Source of the DNA: JAPOUP01 sp965201085
Lineage (GTDB): Bacteria; Pseudomonadota; Alphaproteobacteria; Rhodobacterales; Rhodobacteraceae
Assembly (NCBI GenBank): GCA_965201085.1
Contig: CBDAVS010000047.1
Span: forward strand, 124,001-188,000
Reading direction: 5' to 3'
Length of the DNA: 64,000 nt
Shown: in pieces, positions 18,143-27,305 of the stretch
Numbering within the stretch: the first letter of the stretch is position 1
Layout of the letters: every line of letters begins with the position of its first letter
Translations under genes and position numbers: made by a program
Notes under the pieces: generated by a model
What the model was told of the DNA's origin: nothing
The model's input: the letters and a program-made list of their open reading frames with translations, nothing else
The model's database searches: none

Positions 18143-18560
18143 TCACCTCAGAGGATTGAAGATCTCAAAGGCAGCGAAATCCTTCTCGTTGTCCGTGATC
18201 ACAATGCAATTGTTGGCGCCAGCGACTGCTGCGATGATAATATCCAGCGCAGTTCGGGGACGCACAGCTGCCTTGCCTTCGGCCATCAGTCGCACCCAGA
18301 TCAGCGCTGCCTTGTCATCGAACCACAGGATACCGCCAGAGAATATCTCCCGCGGCCCTTCAGGCCACAAGAACCAGGCTTCGAGCGCATTGCGTTTTTT
18401 CAAGCGACTTTTCCAGTATTCCACGCCAAATTCCAGCAACAGTAAACGAGGCGACGAAGAGGTCCTCGTCTTTCTTCTCAGCCCACTCAGCCAGAAGCGT
18501 TTCCGACAGCCGAGGCTCGATAACGTTGCTGATGAAATTGGTCTCGAGCAGAAAGCGCAT
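18143..18560 (-). pseudogene. VapC-like PIN-domain toxin, frameshifted
   Basis: The first frame reads M-R-F-L-L-E-T-N-F-I-S-N-V-I, the PIN start (Asp of D-T-N replaced by Glu), to about G-I-L-E-K. The second frame resumes R-N-A-L-E-A-W-F and ends with the PIN C-terminus I-V-I-T-D-N-E-K-D-F. A single frameshift near 18395 separates them. VapC enzymes are Mg-dependent RNases held in check by VapB. The lost first acidic residue and frameshift make it inactive. The start codon overlaps the stop of the upstream antitoxin (TAATG). Confidence 0.8.
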
Positions 18561-18862
18561 TACAAATCGACCCGGCGACCTTTTTCGCGCACGCGCGTCA
18601 GATCAAGATCAGCGCCAACCGAAGGCGACCGGCGAAGAGTGGATAAAATTCTTCCAGCCTCTGGAGGCTAACCCGAATCCAGAACCTTCACAGTCTGCCG
18701 GACCCACTCCGCTTCCGGTCCGTCCTCGGACAGTTGGCGAGCGAGCGCACGGATCACTTCGCGGTCGGACTCCAGCGCCAATACCTCGAAACGCCTGAAA
18801 CCGCGTTGTGTCAGACGTGCGCGGTACTTCTCGATTGCCCTCTTCTGTGCGGCATTGCCCAC
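18560..18862 (-). pseudogene. VapB-like antitoxin, in-frame stop
   Basis: Reads K-Y-R-A-R-L-T-Q-R-G-F-R-R-F-E-V with V-I-R-A-L-A-R-Q-L, typical of VapB-type antitoxins. One TAG at 18668-18670 interrupts it, and the same frame continues to D-L-D-L-T-R-V-R-E-K-G-R and a TAA overlapping vapC. The start is uncertain: GTG at 18862 fits family length, while an ATG at 18943 keeps the frame open further upstream. Confidence 0.65.
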
Positions 18863-19133
18863 GACGGGCGTCCAATCTATAGCCTGATGTATTGCCGAAA
18901 TAAAATCCACATTCAAGGCGCCTTTGTCTGGCATTGGTGGCAAACGATGGCGAGTTAGTAGAAACTCATTTCAATTCCTTCATGCATCCATATCCGGTTG
19001 CCGCCTGATCCAAACCATGCCCGTACGCGACAACCTGAAAACCTTTGAAATGAACGACAGGATTTCGAATAGCGCGCCATCGACGGCGCTGGAATGGGCT
19101 GACATTTTGAACGCCAGAACGGTTCAATTGAAT

Positions 19134-20513
19134 CCCCCGTTCCGCTCTGAAGTGCAACACCGTTGATGGTGGGAAGCCGCGTTTCGGGTGCAGCATCCTG
19201 CGAATCGGCCAGATAACGGCGACAGTCCCTGTGCTCAGGATAGGAGAGTGTCATGCCCGAGGGCTACCGTCATCTGACCTTCGACGAAAGATGCCAGATA
19301 TACGCGACGGGGAAAAGCGGGCTTTCGAACGGGGCCATCGCCAGGCAGCTGGGCCGCCATCCGGCCACCATATCGCGGGAGATCCGACGCAACGGCGGCG
19401 GGCGGGGATACCGGCAGGGACAGGCGTGGAGGAAGGCCACCGGGCGCCGGAGCGAGGCCTCTTCGGTCCCGGGGAAGCTGACGGAGGAGCGCTGGGCGAA
19501 GGTCGTGGCGAAGCTGGAGGAGGGCTGGAGCCCGGAACAGGTCTCGGGGCGTCTCCGGCTGGAGGACCCCGGCATGGTCGGCCGTCAGCGGATATACGAC
19601 CTCGTACGCGCGGACGGCGGGGACGGAGGAACGCTTTTCGGGCACCTGCGGCGGCGGGGAAAGAAACCGAACTGGAAGGGTGGCCGCCACGCGGGCCGGG
19701 GTCACATCCCGGGCCGGAGGGACATCCCGGAGCGCCCGAAAGAGGGCGGGGCGAAGGCGGGAATCGGCGACTGGGAAGCGGACACGGTGATCGGCGGGGG
19801 ACACAGCGGTGCGGTGGTGTCGCTTGTGGACAGATGCCCGGAATTCACGCTTCTCCAACGGGTTGACGAAAAGAAGGCGGAGGCGGTCGGCGAGGCGATG
19901 ACCGACCTTCTCAAGGGGCTCGGCGCCAGGGTCCACACGATCACGGCGGACAATGGCAAGGAGTTCGCGGGGCACGCGAAGGTGGCGAAGGCGCTGGAGG
20001 CCGACTTCTTCCTCCCGACGCCCTACCACCCGTGGGAGCGGGGCCTGAACGGGCACACCGACGGGCCGCCGCCCCGGTACCTGCCGAAGGGGACCGACCT
20101 GCGGCAGGTACCGGACGCCCGCGTGAAGCGGGTCCAGGACATCCTGAACGCGCGCCCCCGCAAGGCGCTCGGCTACCTGACGCCGGCGGAGGCTTTCGCG
20201 CGGGCGCGACCTCCCTGAAGACGCTCGTCCCCGGAGGCTGACGGGGCGAGGAAAGGGACCTGCCGGCGCGTCCGTCCGGTTTCGGTCGGGCCACCCCTTC
20301 CCTCGCCCGGACGGGCGCGCCACCTCCCGCCGCGGGGCCTTGCCGCCGCCGGGAGGCCCGGTTACGCTCCGATCCGAAGGGACAGCCGCCGTATTCCGCG
20401 TGGAATCCGGGGCCCTGGCCGGAAAATCCCTCAACACCGGCCCGCCTCCTCCGCTCGGGCCACGCCCTCGCTCCGGAGGCGGGCCGGTGTTGCACTTCGG
20501 ACTGGAAGTGGGG
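19134..20513 (+). mobile_element. IS30-family element, copy 4
   Basis: A complete 1,380-bp element in the opposite orientation to copies 1-3. Left end: CCCCC then GTTCCGCTCTGAAG; right end: GGTGTTGCACTTCGG to GGGG at 20513. Target duplication AAT at 19131-19133 and 20514-20516. The 3' non-coding region from 20219 contains the subterminal hairpin. Confidence 0.92.
19253..20218 (+). CDS. IS30-family transposase, full frame but catalytic Glu changed
   Basis: A 321-residue product collinear with the copy at 5159-6124. The first two catalytic Asp blocks (G-D-W-E-A-D-T and I-T-A-D-N-G-K-E-F) are intact. The Glu block reads N-G-H-T-D-G-P-P-P-R-Y instead of N-E-H-T-N-G-L-L-R-Q-Y, so the family catalytic Glu is Gly, and three prolines interrupt the helix. 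The protein is therefore probably inactive in transposition, though its DNA-binding domain is intact and could still bind the ends. Confidence 0.85.
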   Translation: MPEGYRHLTFDERCQIYATGKSGLSNGAIARQLGRHPATISREIRRNGGGRGYRQGQAWRKATGRRSEASSVPGKLTEERWAKVVAKLEEGWSPEQVSGRLRLEDPGMVGRQRIYDLVRADGGDGGTLFGHLRRRGKKPNWKGGRHAGRGHIPGRRDIPERPKEGGAKAGIGDWEADTVIGGGHSGAVVSLVDRCPEFTLLQRVDEKKAEAVGEAMTDLLKGLGARVHTITADNGKEFAGHAKVAKALEADFFLPTPYHPWERGLNGHTDGPPPRYLPKGTDLRQVPDARVKRVQDILNARPRKALGYLTPAEAFARARPP

Positions 20514-20614
20514 AATTCAATCGCGTTTGGGCACGGGACAATCGGAACTCATGGTGCTCATGTGATGTCCGCGCCGATGGATCATGGCGGCGTAAAAACC
20601 GGCATAAGACCGCT

Positions 20615-21806
20615 ATGAACATTACCAAAATAGAACCGATGCTGCCCGAAAAGGCCGCACTTCAATCGCTTGGGGACCGTGCGCTCGAACTCGTGGAAAG
20701 CGCCAGCGGACTCTAGAAGAGGATTCACCCGATACTACAGCAGTCAGTCGGCGACCTCGTACGTTCGATGAACTGCTACTTTTCGAATCTAATCGAAGGT
20801 CACAATACACATCCTCACGACATAGAACGTGCGTTGGCGGATGAATTCTCGAGCGAACCGCACAGGCTTGATCAACAGCTGGAAGCCGTCGTGCATATCC
20901 ATGTCCAGAAGATGATCGATGAAAGTCGCGACCCGGCGGTTTGGCCAGCGACCTCGGCCTATGCCCGTTGGCTTCACAAGGAAATTTGCGGCCGCTTGCC
21001 CAATGACATGCTATGGGTTGAGCACCCAAGAACTGGCGAAAGGCATCAGGTCGTCCCCGGTGAATTTCGACGGGTCGTTGTCGAGACCGGTCAGCATGTC
21101 CCGCCACCGAACACGGACTTACCGCAATTTCTCGCCCGATTCGACCGGGCGTACACTTCCCCACCATTGAGACGGCTGCACCAAATTCAATCCGTGGGTG
21201 GCTGTTCATCATCGTTTCCTGTGGATCCACCCCACTCTTGACGGCAACGGTCGCGTCGCACCTTCGATGTCGCACGCACCTCTGAAACGGCTCAGGACCG
21301 GGACGGGCCTTTGGTCCGTCACTCGCGGTCTTGCAAGTAAAGAGGCGGAGTACAAGCGAAGCCTGACGGCAGCGGATCATCCTCCACCCGGCGACCGCGA
21401 TGGGCGTGAAAATCTCACCCAAGTAGGCTTGCTCTCGTTTTGCAGGTCTTTTCTCGAGCGTTCGATCAATCAGGTGGCGTTCATGGAAGGATTTCTTGAT
21501 CCTTCGGTGCTTCTGCGCCGGATGGAGATCCATTTCGAAGAAGAAGTTCGCGCGAAGCGGCTGGAAAGAGGAAACTTCATGGTCCTGCGGGAAGCGACGC
21601 TTGCCGGACAGGTGGAGCGCGCAAAGATTCCAATGCTCACAAACTACCAAGCACGCGCCGCCCGCACGGTTACATCCACGCTCCTGAAGCGCGGGATGCT
21701 CGTCGATGCGAACCATCGTGCCCCTCTTCGACTGGCATTTCCGACGGACGCGGTCGAGCGATGGTTCCCGCTCCTCTATCCCTATACACCGGGAGACGTG
21801 GCATAA
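20615..21806 (+). pseudogene. Fic-family (AMP-transferase type) protein, disrupted
   Basis: The start M-N-I-T-K-I-E-P overlaps the previous ORF (ATGA). A TAG follows A-S-G-L at about 20714. The same frame then resumes and contains S-N-L-I-E-G, matching the [S/T]xxxE[G/N] inhibitory motif of Fic proteins that regulate themselves through an N-terminal helix. After one or more frameshifts (around 21180-21240) the catalytic loop reads H-P-T-L-D-G-N-G-R (family H-P-F-x-D-G-N-G-R), followed by a well-preserved C-terminal winged-helix-like part to 21806. Fic enzymes AMPylate target proteins. The stop and frameshifts make this copy non-functional. Confidence 0.8.
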
Positions 21807-22590
21807 ACGGTCACGGAACCACTGTCCCCCGTAAGACGCCCTTTCCAGTTCTTTGACTGTCAGAGGACGGCAAAACCAAGGCGAAGCCATTCACCCATGC
21901 CTCTATTGCAAATACGGCATCGGTTGGGAGATTTTCGAATAGAGGCTTCATTGCTTGATCATCACGAACGCGTGCGCAGGCAAGACTCACGAGATGCTCA
22001 CGCACCCGATACGCCGAGCGCGGCAGAAATGCGTTTGTCATCCGGGTCGAGAACTCATGCGAGACCGTTGAAGCCGCATTCGACGTCGTCGGCACCACGA
22101 GCTTCGGGAACTGGTCTGGGTCGGACAAAGACTTTCGGTTCTGTCCCGACCCCGTCAACCAAGCCCTTCTTCAGATCTTCCGGGTGTTCGAAGATTCCTC
22201 GCGGGCATCTGCATCGCGAACGGCGGATGCACGGGAACGCGTCCGCATCGTCTCTTCGAGCCGGAGTACACCTGACGCACTTGAACCGATCGGCAACTCC
22301 CGCATCAACCGTTACCGTGAGATCCGAGTGCTCCGTTCGGAGATTGAACGGTACCGGCCTTCGGAAAACGGTGTGATGGCACAAGGCGGATCAAGCGTAG
22401 AGATGAATGACCGGCACCGTAGGATAATCCGATCAAATTGGTGTGAACGGATGCCGAGATTCAACGCTGCACTGACCGTCCATTCAGTGGACACCGCCGG
22501 TCGATTGCGTCGAAAGCGACCAGCTTTGCATTGGCCGGGTAGTGAAGGCCACGGTGAATCGCGACCTTCAACCGATTGCGCGAAACAGGG
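21807..22590. other. Long non-coding stretch, decayed sequence
   Basis: About 780 bp between fic and the nucleotidase remnant. A minus-strand run near 21811-22010 (V-R-E-H-L-V-S-L-A-C-A-R-V-R-D-D-Q-A-M-K-P-L-F) faintly recalls transposase sequence, but the match is too weak to name. The plus strand has a protein-like frame (22184-22642: S-E-I-E-R-Y-R-P-S-E-N-G) that I cannot place. Confidence 0.4.
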
Positions 22591-22851
22591 CTATTCCACT
22601 CTGGTTATCCTGCCTTCAAGCCGTGAGGCGACTGTCTCCTGAGCGGACATATACTCCGCTACAACATCCGCTATGTCCGGGCCGTAGTCGTAGGGATCGA
22701 TCACCTCTGCAGCGAACACCTTATAGCCGTCACTGCCATTACGAACGAAATTTTTCGTCACAACGCCGTAGATGGTGTCAGGGTCGATGGGCTGTCCTTC
22801 CACAAAGACCTCCTTGATTCGACCTTCGCTGGGTGCAACCGCCGGATCTCA

Positions 22852-23857
22852 GAGTTTGAATCATAAGTCACTGATATGATTAAACTATTGTTTTTCATGG
22901 AGTTGACGCCCTCGCCACCCGCCTGAGCAGGAACCGGCAGGCGGCCAGCGTTCGTTCGTGCCTCACTCACGCTCGGACCGGTGGCGCGTGATGCCTCACC
23001 CCGGATGCCGGCGGGTTCCCGCAGAGGCGCCCGCAGTCCTTCGACAGGCGGCGGCACCGGCCCATCCAGGCGAAGGTCCGCTCCACGACCCACCGGCGGC
23101 AGGGAACAGTGAACCCTTTGACATCCTCCGGTTTTTCGACGATCCTGATCACGTCCGGCAACCCCATCCCCGCAGGCCGCTCCCGCAGCTTCGGACCCGG
23201 GTGGCCACCGTCGGCGAACAGCTTACACACCGTCGGGGCCGTCTCCAGCAGCTTCGCGATCAGGTCCGGCGCCCCGTCCCGGTCCTGGATATCGGCGGTG
23301 TGAACCGTCATGACGATCGGCGTGCCGTCGGCGTCCACGATCAGGTGCCTTTTCCTCCCCTTCACCCTCTTCCCGGCGTGGTGGCCGCGGGGGCCGCCGC
23401 TCTCCGTGGTCCTCACCGACTGGCTGTCGATCGAGGCGGCGGTCGGCTCCGCGGAGCGCCCCGAACACCGCCGCGCGAGGTCCCGGAGACGATGCACGAT
23501 ACGCGCCAGGAGCCCGCTCCGCCGCCATGCGTAAAAATAGTTCCGGTCGGTGGAAAACGGTGGATATCCAGAGGGTAACGCGCGCCACCGGCATCCCGTG
23601 GACAGGATATACCGGCCCGCGCCGGACACCGACCGAAGGTCGACCTCGCGCGGCCGTCCCATCCTTCCCCGCTTCGGAAGCATCGGCTCGACGACGGTCC
23701 ATTCGGCGTCGGTCAGGTCATTTTGACTGTGGTCGTCCGAGCGCTTATGGAGCTGTTGGGTGGTCCTGTCCCAGGGCATGGCGATCTCCGGATTTGGGTA
23801 AACGGTCAATCTGGAATACCACATCCTGCGGGACCGCTCAACTTATGGAACAAACTC
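22852..23857 (-). mobile_element. IS5-family (IS1031-type) element, copy G
   Basis: A 1,006-bp element with GAGTTTG ends and the duplication TCA at 22849-22851 and 23858-23860. T-N-A duplications are typical of the IS1031 group. It lies inside the 5'-nucleotidase remnant, in the same orientation. Confidence 0.9.
22967..23779 (-). CDS. IS5-family transposase, intact frame (copy G)
   Basis: The 270-residue product starts M-P-W-D-R-T-T-Q-Q-L. DDE residues: Asp in I-D-S-Q-S-V, Asp in F-A-D-G-G-H, Glu in V-V-E-R-T-F-A-W. The start at 23779 matches copy E; the frame stays open 15 codons further upstream into the leader. The C-terminus (S-G-V-R-H-H-A-P-P-V-R-A) departs from the usual hydrophobic IS5 tail, so activity is uncertain despite the open frame. 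Confidence 0.85.
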   Translation of the reverse strand: MPWDRTTQQLHKRSDDHSQNDLTDAEWTVVEPMLPKRGRMGRPREVDLRSVSGAGRYILSTGCRWRALPSGYPPFSTDRNYFYAWRRSGLLARIVHRLRDLARRCSGRSAEPTAASIDSQSVRTTESGGPRGHHAGKRVKGRKRHLIVDADGTPIVMTVHTADIQDRDGAPDLIAKLLETAPTVCKLFADGGHPGPKLRERPAGMGLPDVIRIVEKPEDVKGFTVPCRRWVVERTFAWMGRCRRLSKDCGRLCGNPPASGVRHHAPPVRA

Positions 23858-25279
23858 TCAGACAAAGCTTAGGCCAGCGACCTGCGGGAAACGGCCCTTG
23901 ACCTCTTCCGCCTGGCTCACGCCATTCTCGAGCGCGTCAACGATGCGTTGTCCACTGATCCGGAATGTAGCCAGCGTGTTCTGGAACGGAAGAACGGTCA
24001 TGACGTCACCCATCGTCTCCTCCCCTTCCTCGAAGGACACGCAGGCCGTCCGCATTGGCAAAGGCAATCTGAATATCCTGATCCTTGACACGATCAAGCA
24101 TGGCATCTGTGACAAGGTTGCCAATCGGACATTCACCAACCCTACAGACACCTCGGTCGCCATCGATCAGGCTTCCCGCCTGCACCACAACCCTGCCACG
24201 GGTCTCGTCAAATGGCATCGCCAGTTCATCTAAGTCTCCGGATCCTCGGTGAGGTCGCCATCGATCACGACCGGCTCTCGGACGGCCTTCGCGATGACGC
24301 CTTCACTGTCGAAGATGACATTCCACTCACCGAGAAACTTACCGTAAGCATAGGCGTGAACGATGGCCGTGGTGCCAACCATGGTCGTGTATGGCCCCTC
24401 CAAATCATCGGACGCATTTGAAAGATGGGTTTTGTCATGTCCGCCGACGATGATGTCGCCACCATCGGTATTGGCGGCAATCCGCTGGTCCACCAGATAA
24501 CCTGAATGGCGCAGCACGACGATCTTGTCGATGCCGTCCGCTTCGAAAATGTCGACCTGCTCCTGAACCGCCGCGACAGGATCGGCGAATGTGATATTCT
24601 CTCCGGGGCTGGACGGTTCCGGCGTATCGACGGTTGTGAGCCCGATCAACCCCAACCGTTCGCCGTCGCGTTCGATTATCACGGATTTCCGGATTGCGTC
24701 AGCGAGGAGCGGCTCGTCCGAATATTCCGCATTCGACATCAGAAGCGGGAACGTTAACGCCTCAGCGGATTCCCGCAGTATTCCAGGGCCGTGACTGAAC
24801 TCGTGGTTACCAACGGTCATCGCGTCATAGTCCATTTTTTCATCCTCTCCGCGGCCAGCTTAACCTTGTGGTGGGTGTGGAACTGCGAGTCCTGAAACTG
24901 GTCTCCACCATCTACGAGGATGTAATTGTCACTACGGGCCTTCGCCGCCTCGATGACGGTCAAACGCCGCGCCGAACCACCGAAGCACTTACCCTCCACG
25001 TTGTCCTCCATCGAACAGCCGCTATCGTATTTGCTGATCGGCTCAAAACGCCAACGAAAGTCGTTCGTGTGCAGACCCTTCAGATTGTATTCGGCCGAGG
25101 CCGCGCCGGCATCCAACGCGAGCGCAGCGGCGGTGATGATGAGTCGAGCTTGCATGAAGAGCCCCTTGTTCTGGATTGGTCGCCACAGACTGCCCGCGGA
25201 GGATTGAAGTGAAAACGCACTGTTCAGGCAAATAGGACATTCGGTTGACGATTCGCGATCACATGGGCATCAGACTTTC

Positions 25280-26041
25280 ATGCTCATCTATAAGATCCTC
25301 CGCGCATCCGAATGGACGGCGTTCAGGGAAACCGGTGAGACCACCGGCGCACCCGATGACCTGAAAGATGGATTCATTCATTTTTCCACCGCAGACCAAG
25401 CGCCCGAGACCGCCGCGAAACATTTCGCGCGGGAGACCGGCCTCTGGCTTCTGGCAGTGGACGGTGACTCTCTCGGCGAGGCGATCAGATGGGAACCCTC
25501 GCGCGGAGGACAGCTCTTTCCGCATCTCCACGGTACGTTGCGGTATTCCGACATTGTCTGGGCCAAACCGCTGCCAAACATCGTCGCCGGTCATCTGTTT
25601 CCCGAGGAACTCACCGGTCATATCGACCCCACACGCCCGCAATTCGACGCTTTCAAGGCGTTGGGCCGTGACCATCCGATCGAGATGCTCAATCTCGTGC
25701 GTCTGCGCGCCTACGCTAACTATCCAAAGGACCATAAGTTGGTGGGCAGTCCGGTCTCGGGCAAAGCCGCCTATCGCAACTATGGGCAAGAGACAGTACG
25801 AATTCTTCAGCGCTTTGAAGCGAGCATTGTCTGGCGGGGATCGTTCGAGTCGGTCCTGATCGGCCCCCAGGGTGAGCGCTGGGATTTCGCGTTCATCGCT
25901 CGGTATCCCACGGCGCACGCCTTTCTCGCAATGGTTACGGACGAGGATTACCGTCGTGCAGTCGTTCATCGGCAGGCGGCGGTTCGAACCTCACGCCTTA
26001 TACGATGCAAGCCAGCTGAGGCGGGGACAGCCTTCGGATGA
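25280..26041 (+). CDS. DUF952-DUF1330 fusion protein
   Basis: The 253-residue product has a DUF952 domain in its first ~112 residues (M-L-I-Y-K-I-L-R...D-G-F-I-H-F-S-T...G-G-Q-L-F-P-H-L-H-G). A DUF1330-like domain follows from about D-P-T-R-P-Q-F-D-A-F (P-I-E-M-L-N-L-V-R...V-V-H-R-Q-A-A-V). The biochemical role of either domain is unknown; DUF1330 belongs to the dimeric alpha/beta-barrel fold. In relatives these are usually separate neighbouring genes, from memory. Here the frame is continuous, with no internal stop. The stop overlaps the pyrD start (ATGA), so the two are co-translated. Confidence 0.85.
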   Translation: MLIYKILRASEWTAFRETGETTGAPDDLKDGFIHFSTADQAPETAAKHFARETGLWLLAVDGDSLGEAIRWEPSRGGQLFPHLHGTLRYSDIVWAKPLPNIVAGHLFPEELTGHIDPTRPQFDAFKALGRDHPIEMLNLVRLRAYANYPKDHKLVGSPVSGKAAYRNYGQETVRILQRFEASIVWRGSFESVLIGPQGERWDFAFIARYPTAHAFLAMVTDEDYRRAVVHRQAAVRTSRLIRCKPAEAGTAFG

Positions 26042-27114
26042 GCCTTCCGGAGCGTCTCGGCCTTTCAGTGCTGCGCCGGATCGATCCGGAAACAGCCCAT
26101 GACCTGGCTCTTCGGGCACTGAGTGCAGGATGGGCACCAGCATCTGGCCCTGTCACGTCTCCGTTGCTATCCATGACCCTTGCGGGGCTGCAACTCGCCA
26201 ATCCGATCGGATTGGCGGCCGGTCTGGACAAGAATGCCGTGGCCGTCCCTGCGCTGATGTGTTCGGGGTTCGGATTCATCGAAGTCGGTGGCGTCACACC
26301 GCGCGCCCAGAGCGGAAACCCACGCCCGAGGCTGTTCAGGCTTCCCGAGGATCGGGCCGTGATCAACCGCTTCGGCTTTAACAACGACGGCATGGAAGCG
26401 ATTCGCGGGCGCCTCGCGCTTCGTCCGTCGGGGATACCGGTCGGTTTGAACCTAGGGGCGAACGCCGTTAGCGACTACAAGGCCACCGACATCGTAACGG
26501 TGCTGCGCCGATGCGGGCCGCATGTGGATTTCGCGACCGTCAATGTCTCCTCGCCGAACACCAAATGTCTGCGCGAACTTCAGAACCGTGAAGCGCTGAC
26601 CGCGCTACTTGCCAGCGTAAAGGAAGCTCGGGCGGATCTGCCGCGTGCGATTCCGATTTTCCTCAAGATTTCACCCGACCTGACCGAGGAGGCGATCGCG
26701 AGAATCGCCGAAGCGTGCATCGGCTGCGGAATTGACGCTATTGTCGCAACCAACACGACCGTCAGCCGCGAGGGCCTGAAAGGCCAGCATCGAACCGAGG
26801 TGGGTGGCCTTTCGGGAGCCCCTCTTTTTAAGGCCTCGACCCGCATTCTCGCTCAGATTCACCGGTTGGTCGGCGACCGTATTCCCCTTGTCGGCGTTGG
26901 CGGAATCGGCGGTGCGGAGGATGCCTACGCCAAAATACTCGCGGGAGCTTCCGCGGTTCAGCTTTATACGGCATTGACCTATGACGGGATGTCACTGGTC
27001 ACACGGATCGCGCACGGGCTTCATGATCTGCTGGCCAGGGATGGATTCACAAATTTGGCCGAGGCGGTCGGCGCCGGAAACCTGGCTGAGGGATCCTCAC
27101 ATTTTCCGGTGTGA
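26038..27114 (+). CDS. pyrD: Dihydroorotate dehydrogenase (quinone), class 2
   Basis: The 358-residue product oxidises dihydroorotate to orotate and passes electrons to quinone at the membrane, the fourth step of pyrimidine synthesis. It has the class-2 N-terminal membrane-associating segment (L-R-R-I-D-P-E-T-A-H), FMN site residues (N-R-F-G-F-N-N-D-G), the catalytic-Ser region V-N-V-S-S-P-N-T, the T-N-T-T motif and the phosphate loop G-V-G-G-I-G-G. Its ATG overlaps the preceding stop by 4 nt. Length is normal and nothing is missing. Confidence 0.97.
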   Translation: MSLPERLGLSVLRRIDPETAHDLALRALSAGWAPASGPVTSPLLSMTLAGLQLANPIGLAAGLDKNAVAVPALMCSGFGFIEVGGVTPRAQSGNPRPRLFRLPEDRAVINRFGFNNDGMEAIRGRLALRPSGIPVGLNLGANAVSDYKATDIVTVLRRCGPHVDFATVNVSSPNTKCLRELQNREALTALLASVKEARADLPRAIPIFLKISPDLTEEAIARIAEACIGCGIDAIVATNTTVSREGLKGQHRTEVGGLSGAPLFKASTRILAQIHRLVGDRIPLVGVGGIGGAEDAYAKILAGASAVQLYTALTYDGMSLVTRIAHGLHDLLARDGFTNLAEAVGAGNLAEGSSHFPV

Positions 27115-27305
27115 ATGGAGGTCGATGGAGAGGAGTCAAGCGGAACTGTCAATCGATCGAGCCTTACGGCGGACACTGGCTCTGAACCGGGAAGCAACGC
27201 CGGGACTCATCCAGTCGAATGACGAGCGTGCTGAACACTCCCATATCCGCTCGCTGGTCGATATCGGCCACATTAGCGTGAGCGCATAGAACAAACTTCG
27301 CCTCC

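Larger units (their letters stand above)
19017..20618 (+). pseudogene. 72-codon ORF split by IS30 copy 4
   Basis: The left part, 19017-19133 (39 codons), and right part, 20517-20618 (33 codons plus stop), join in frame when the IS and one copy of its AAT duplication are removed. Its TGA overlaps the ATG of the fic gene (ATGA), implying co-translation. The joined peptide (M-P-V-R-D-N-L-K...A-P-M-D-H-G-G-V-K-T-G-I-R-P-L) is not one I recognise. The position suggests a partner of fic, but the Fic protein seems to carry its own inhibitory motif. It could also be a decayed larger gene. Confidence 0.45.
22591..25155 (-). pseudogene. 5'-nucleotidase/UshA-type metallophosphatase, split by IS5
   Basis: Removing IS5 copy G and one TCA leaves about 1.56 kb, near the usual 520 residues. 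N-terminal signal peptide (M-Q-A-R-L-I-I-T-A-A-A-L), then D-G-G-D-Q-F-Q, G-N-H-E-F and G-G-H-D (metal-binding motifs of the phosphatase domain). The C-terminal substrate domain includes G-N-L-V-T-D-A-M and, beyond the IS, N-F-V-R-N-G-S-D-G-Y. Several frame changes (about 24830, 24225, 24100) show decay beyond the insertion. The intact enzyme would hydrolyse nucleotides in the periplasm. Confidence 0.85.

Noticed and set aside
20622..21890. A 422-codon minus-strand frame across the fic pseudogene
   Set aside because: The opposite strand carries clear Fic motifs; the antisense translation resembles nothing.
21811..22158. Possible transposase remnant on the minus strand after fic
   Set aside because: Similarity is faint and limited to a few residues; reported only as an unassigned stretch.
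25980..26000. GGTTCGAACCTC, like a tRNA T-arm
   Set aside because: Lies inside the coding frame of the DUF952-DUF1330 gene, with no matching acceptor or anticodon arms.
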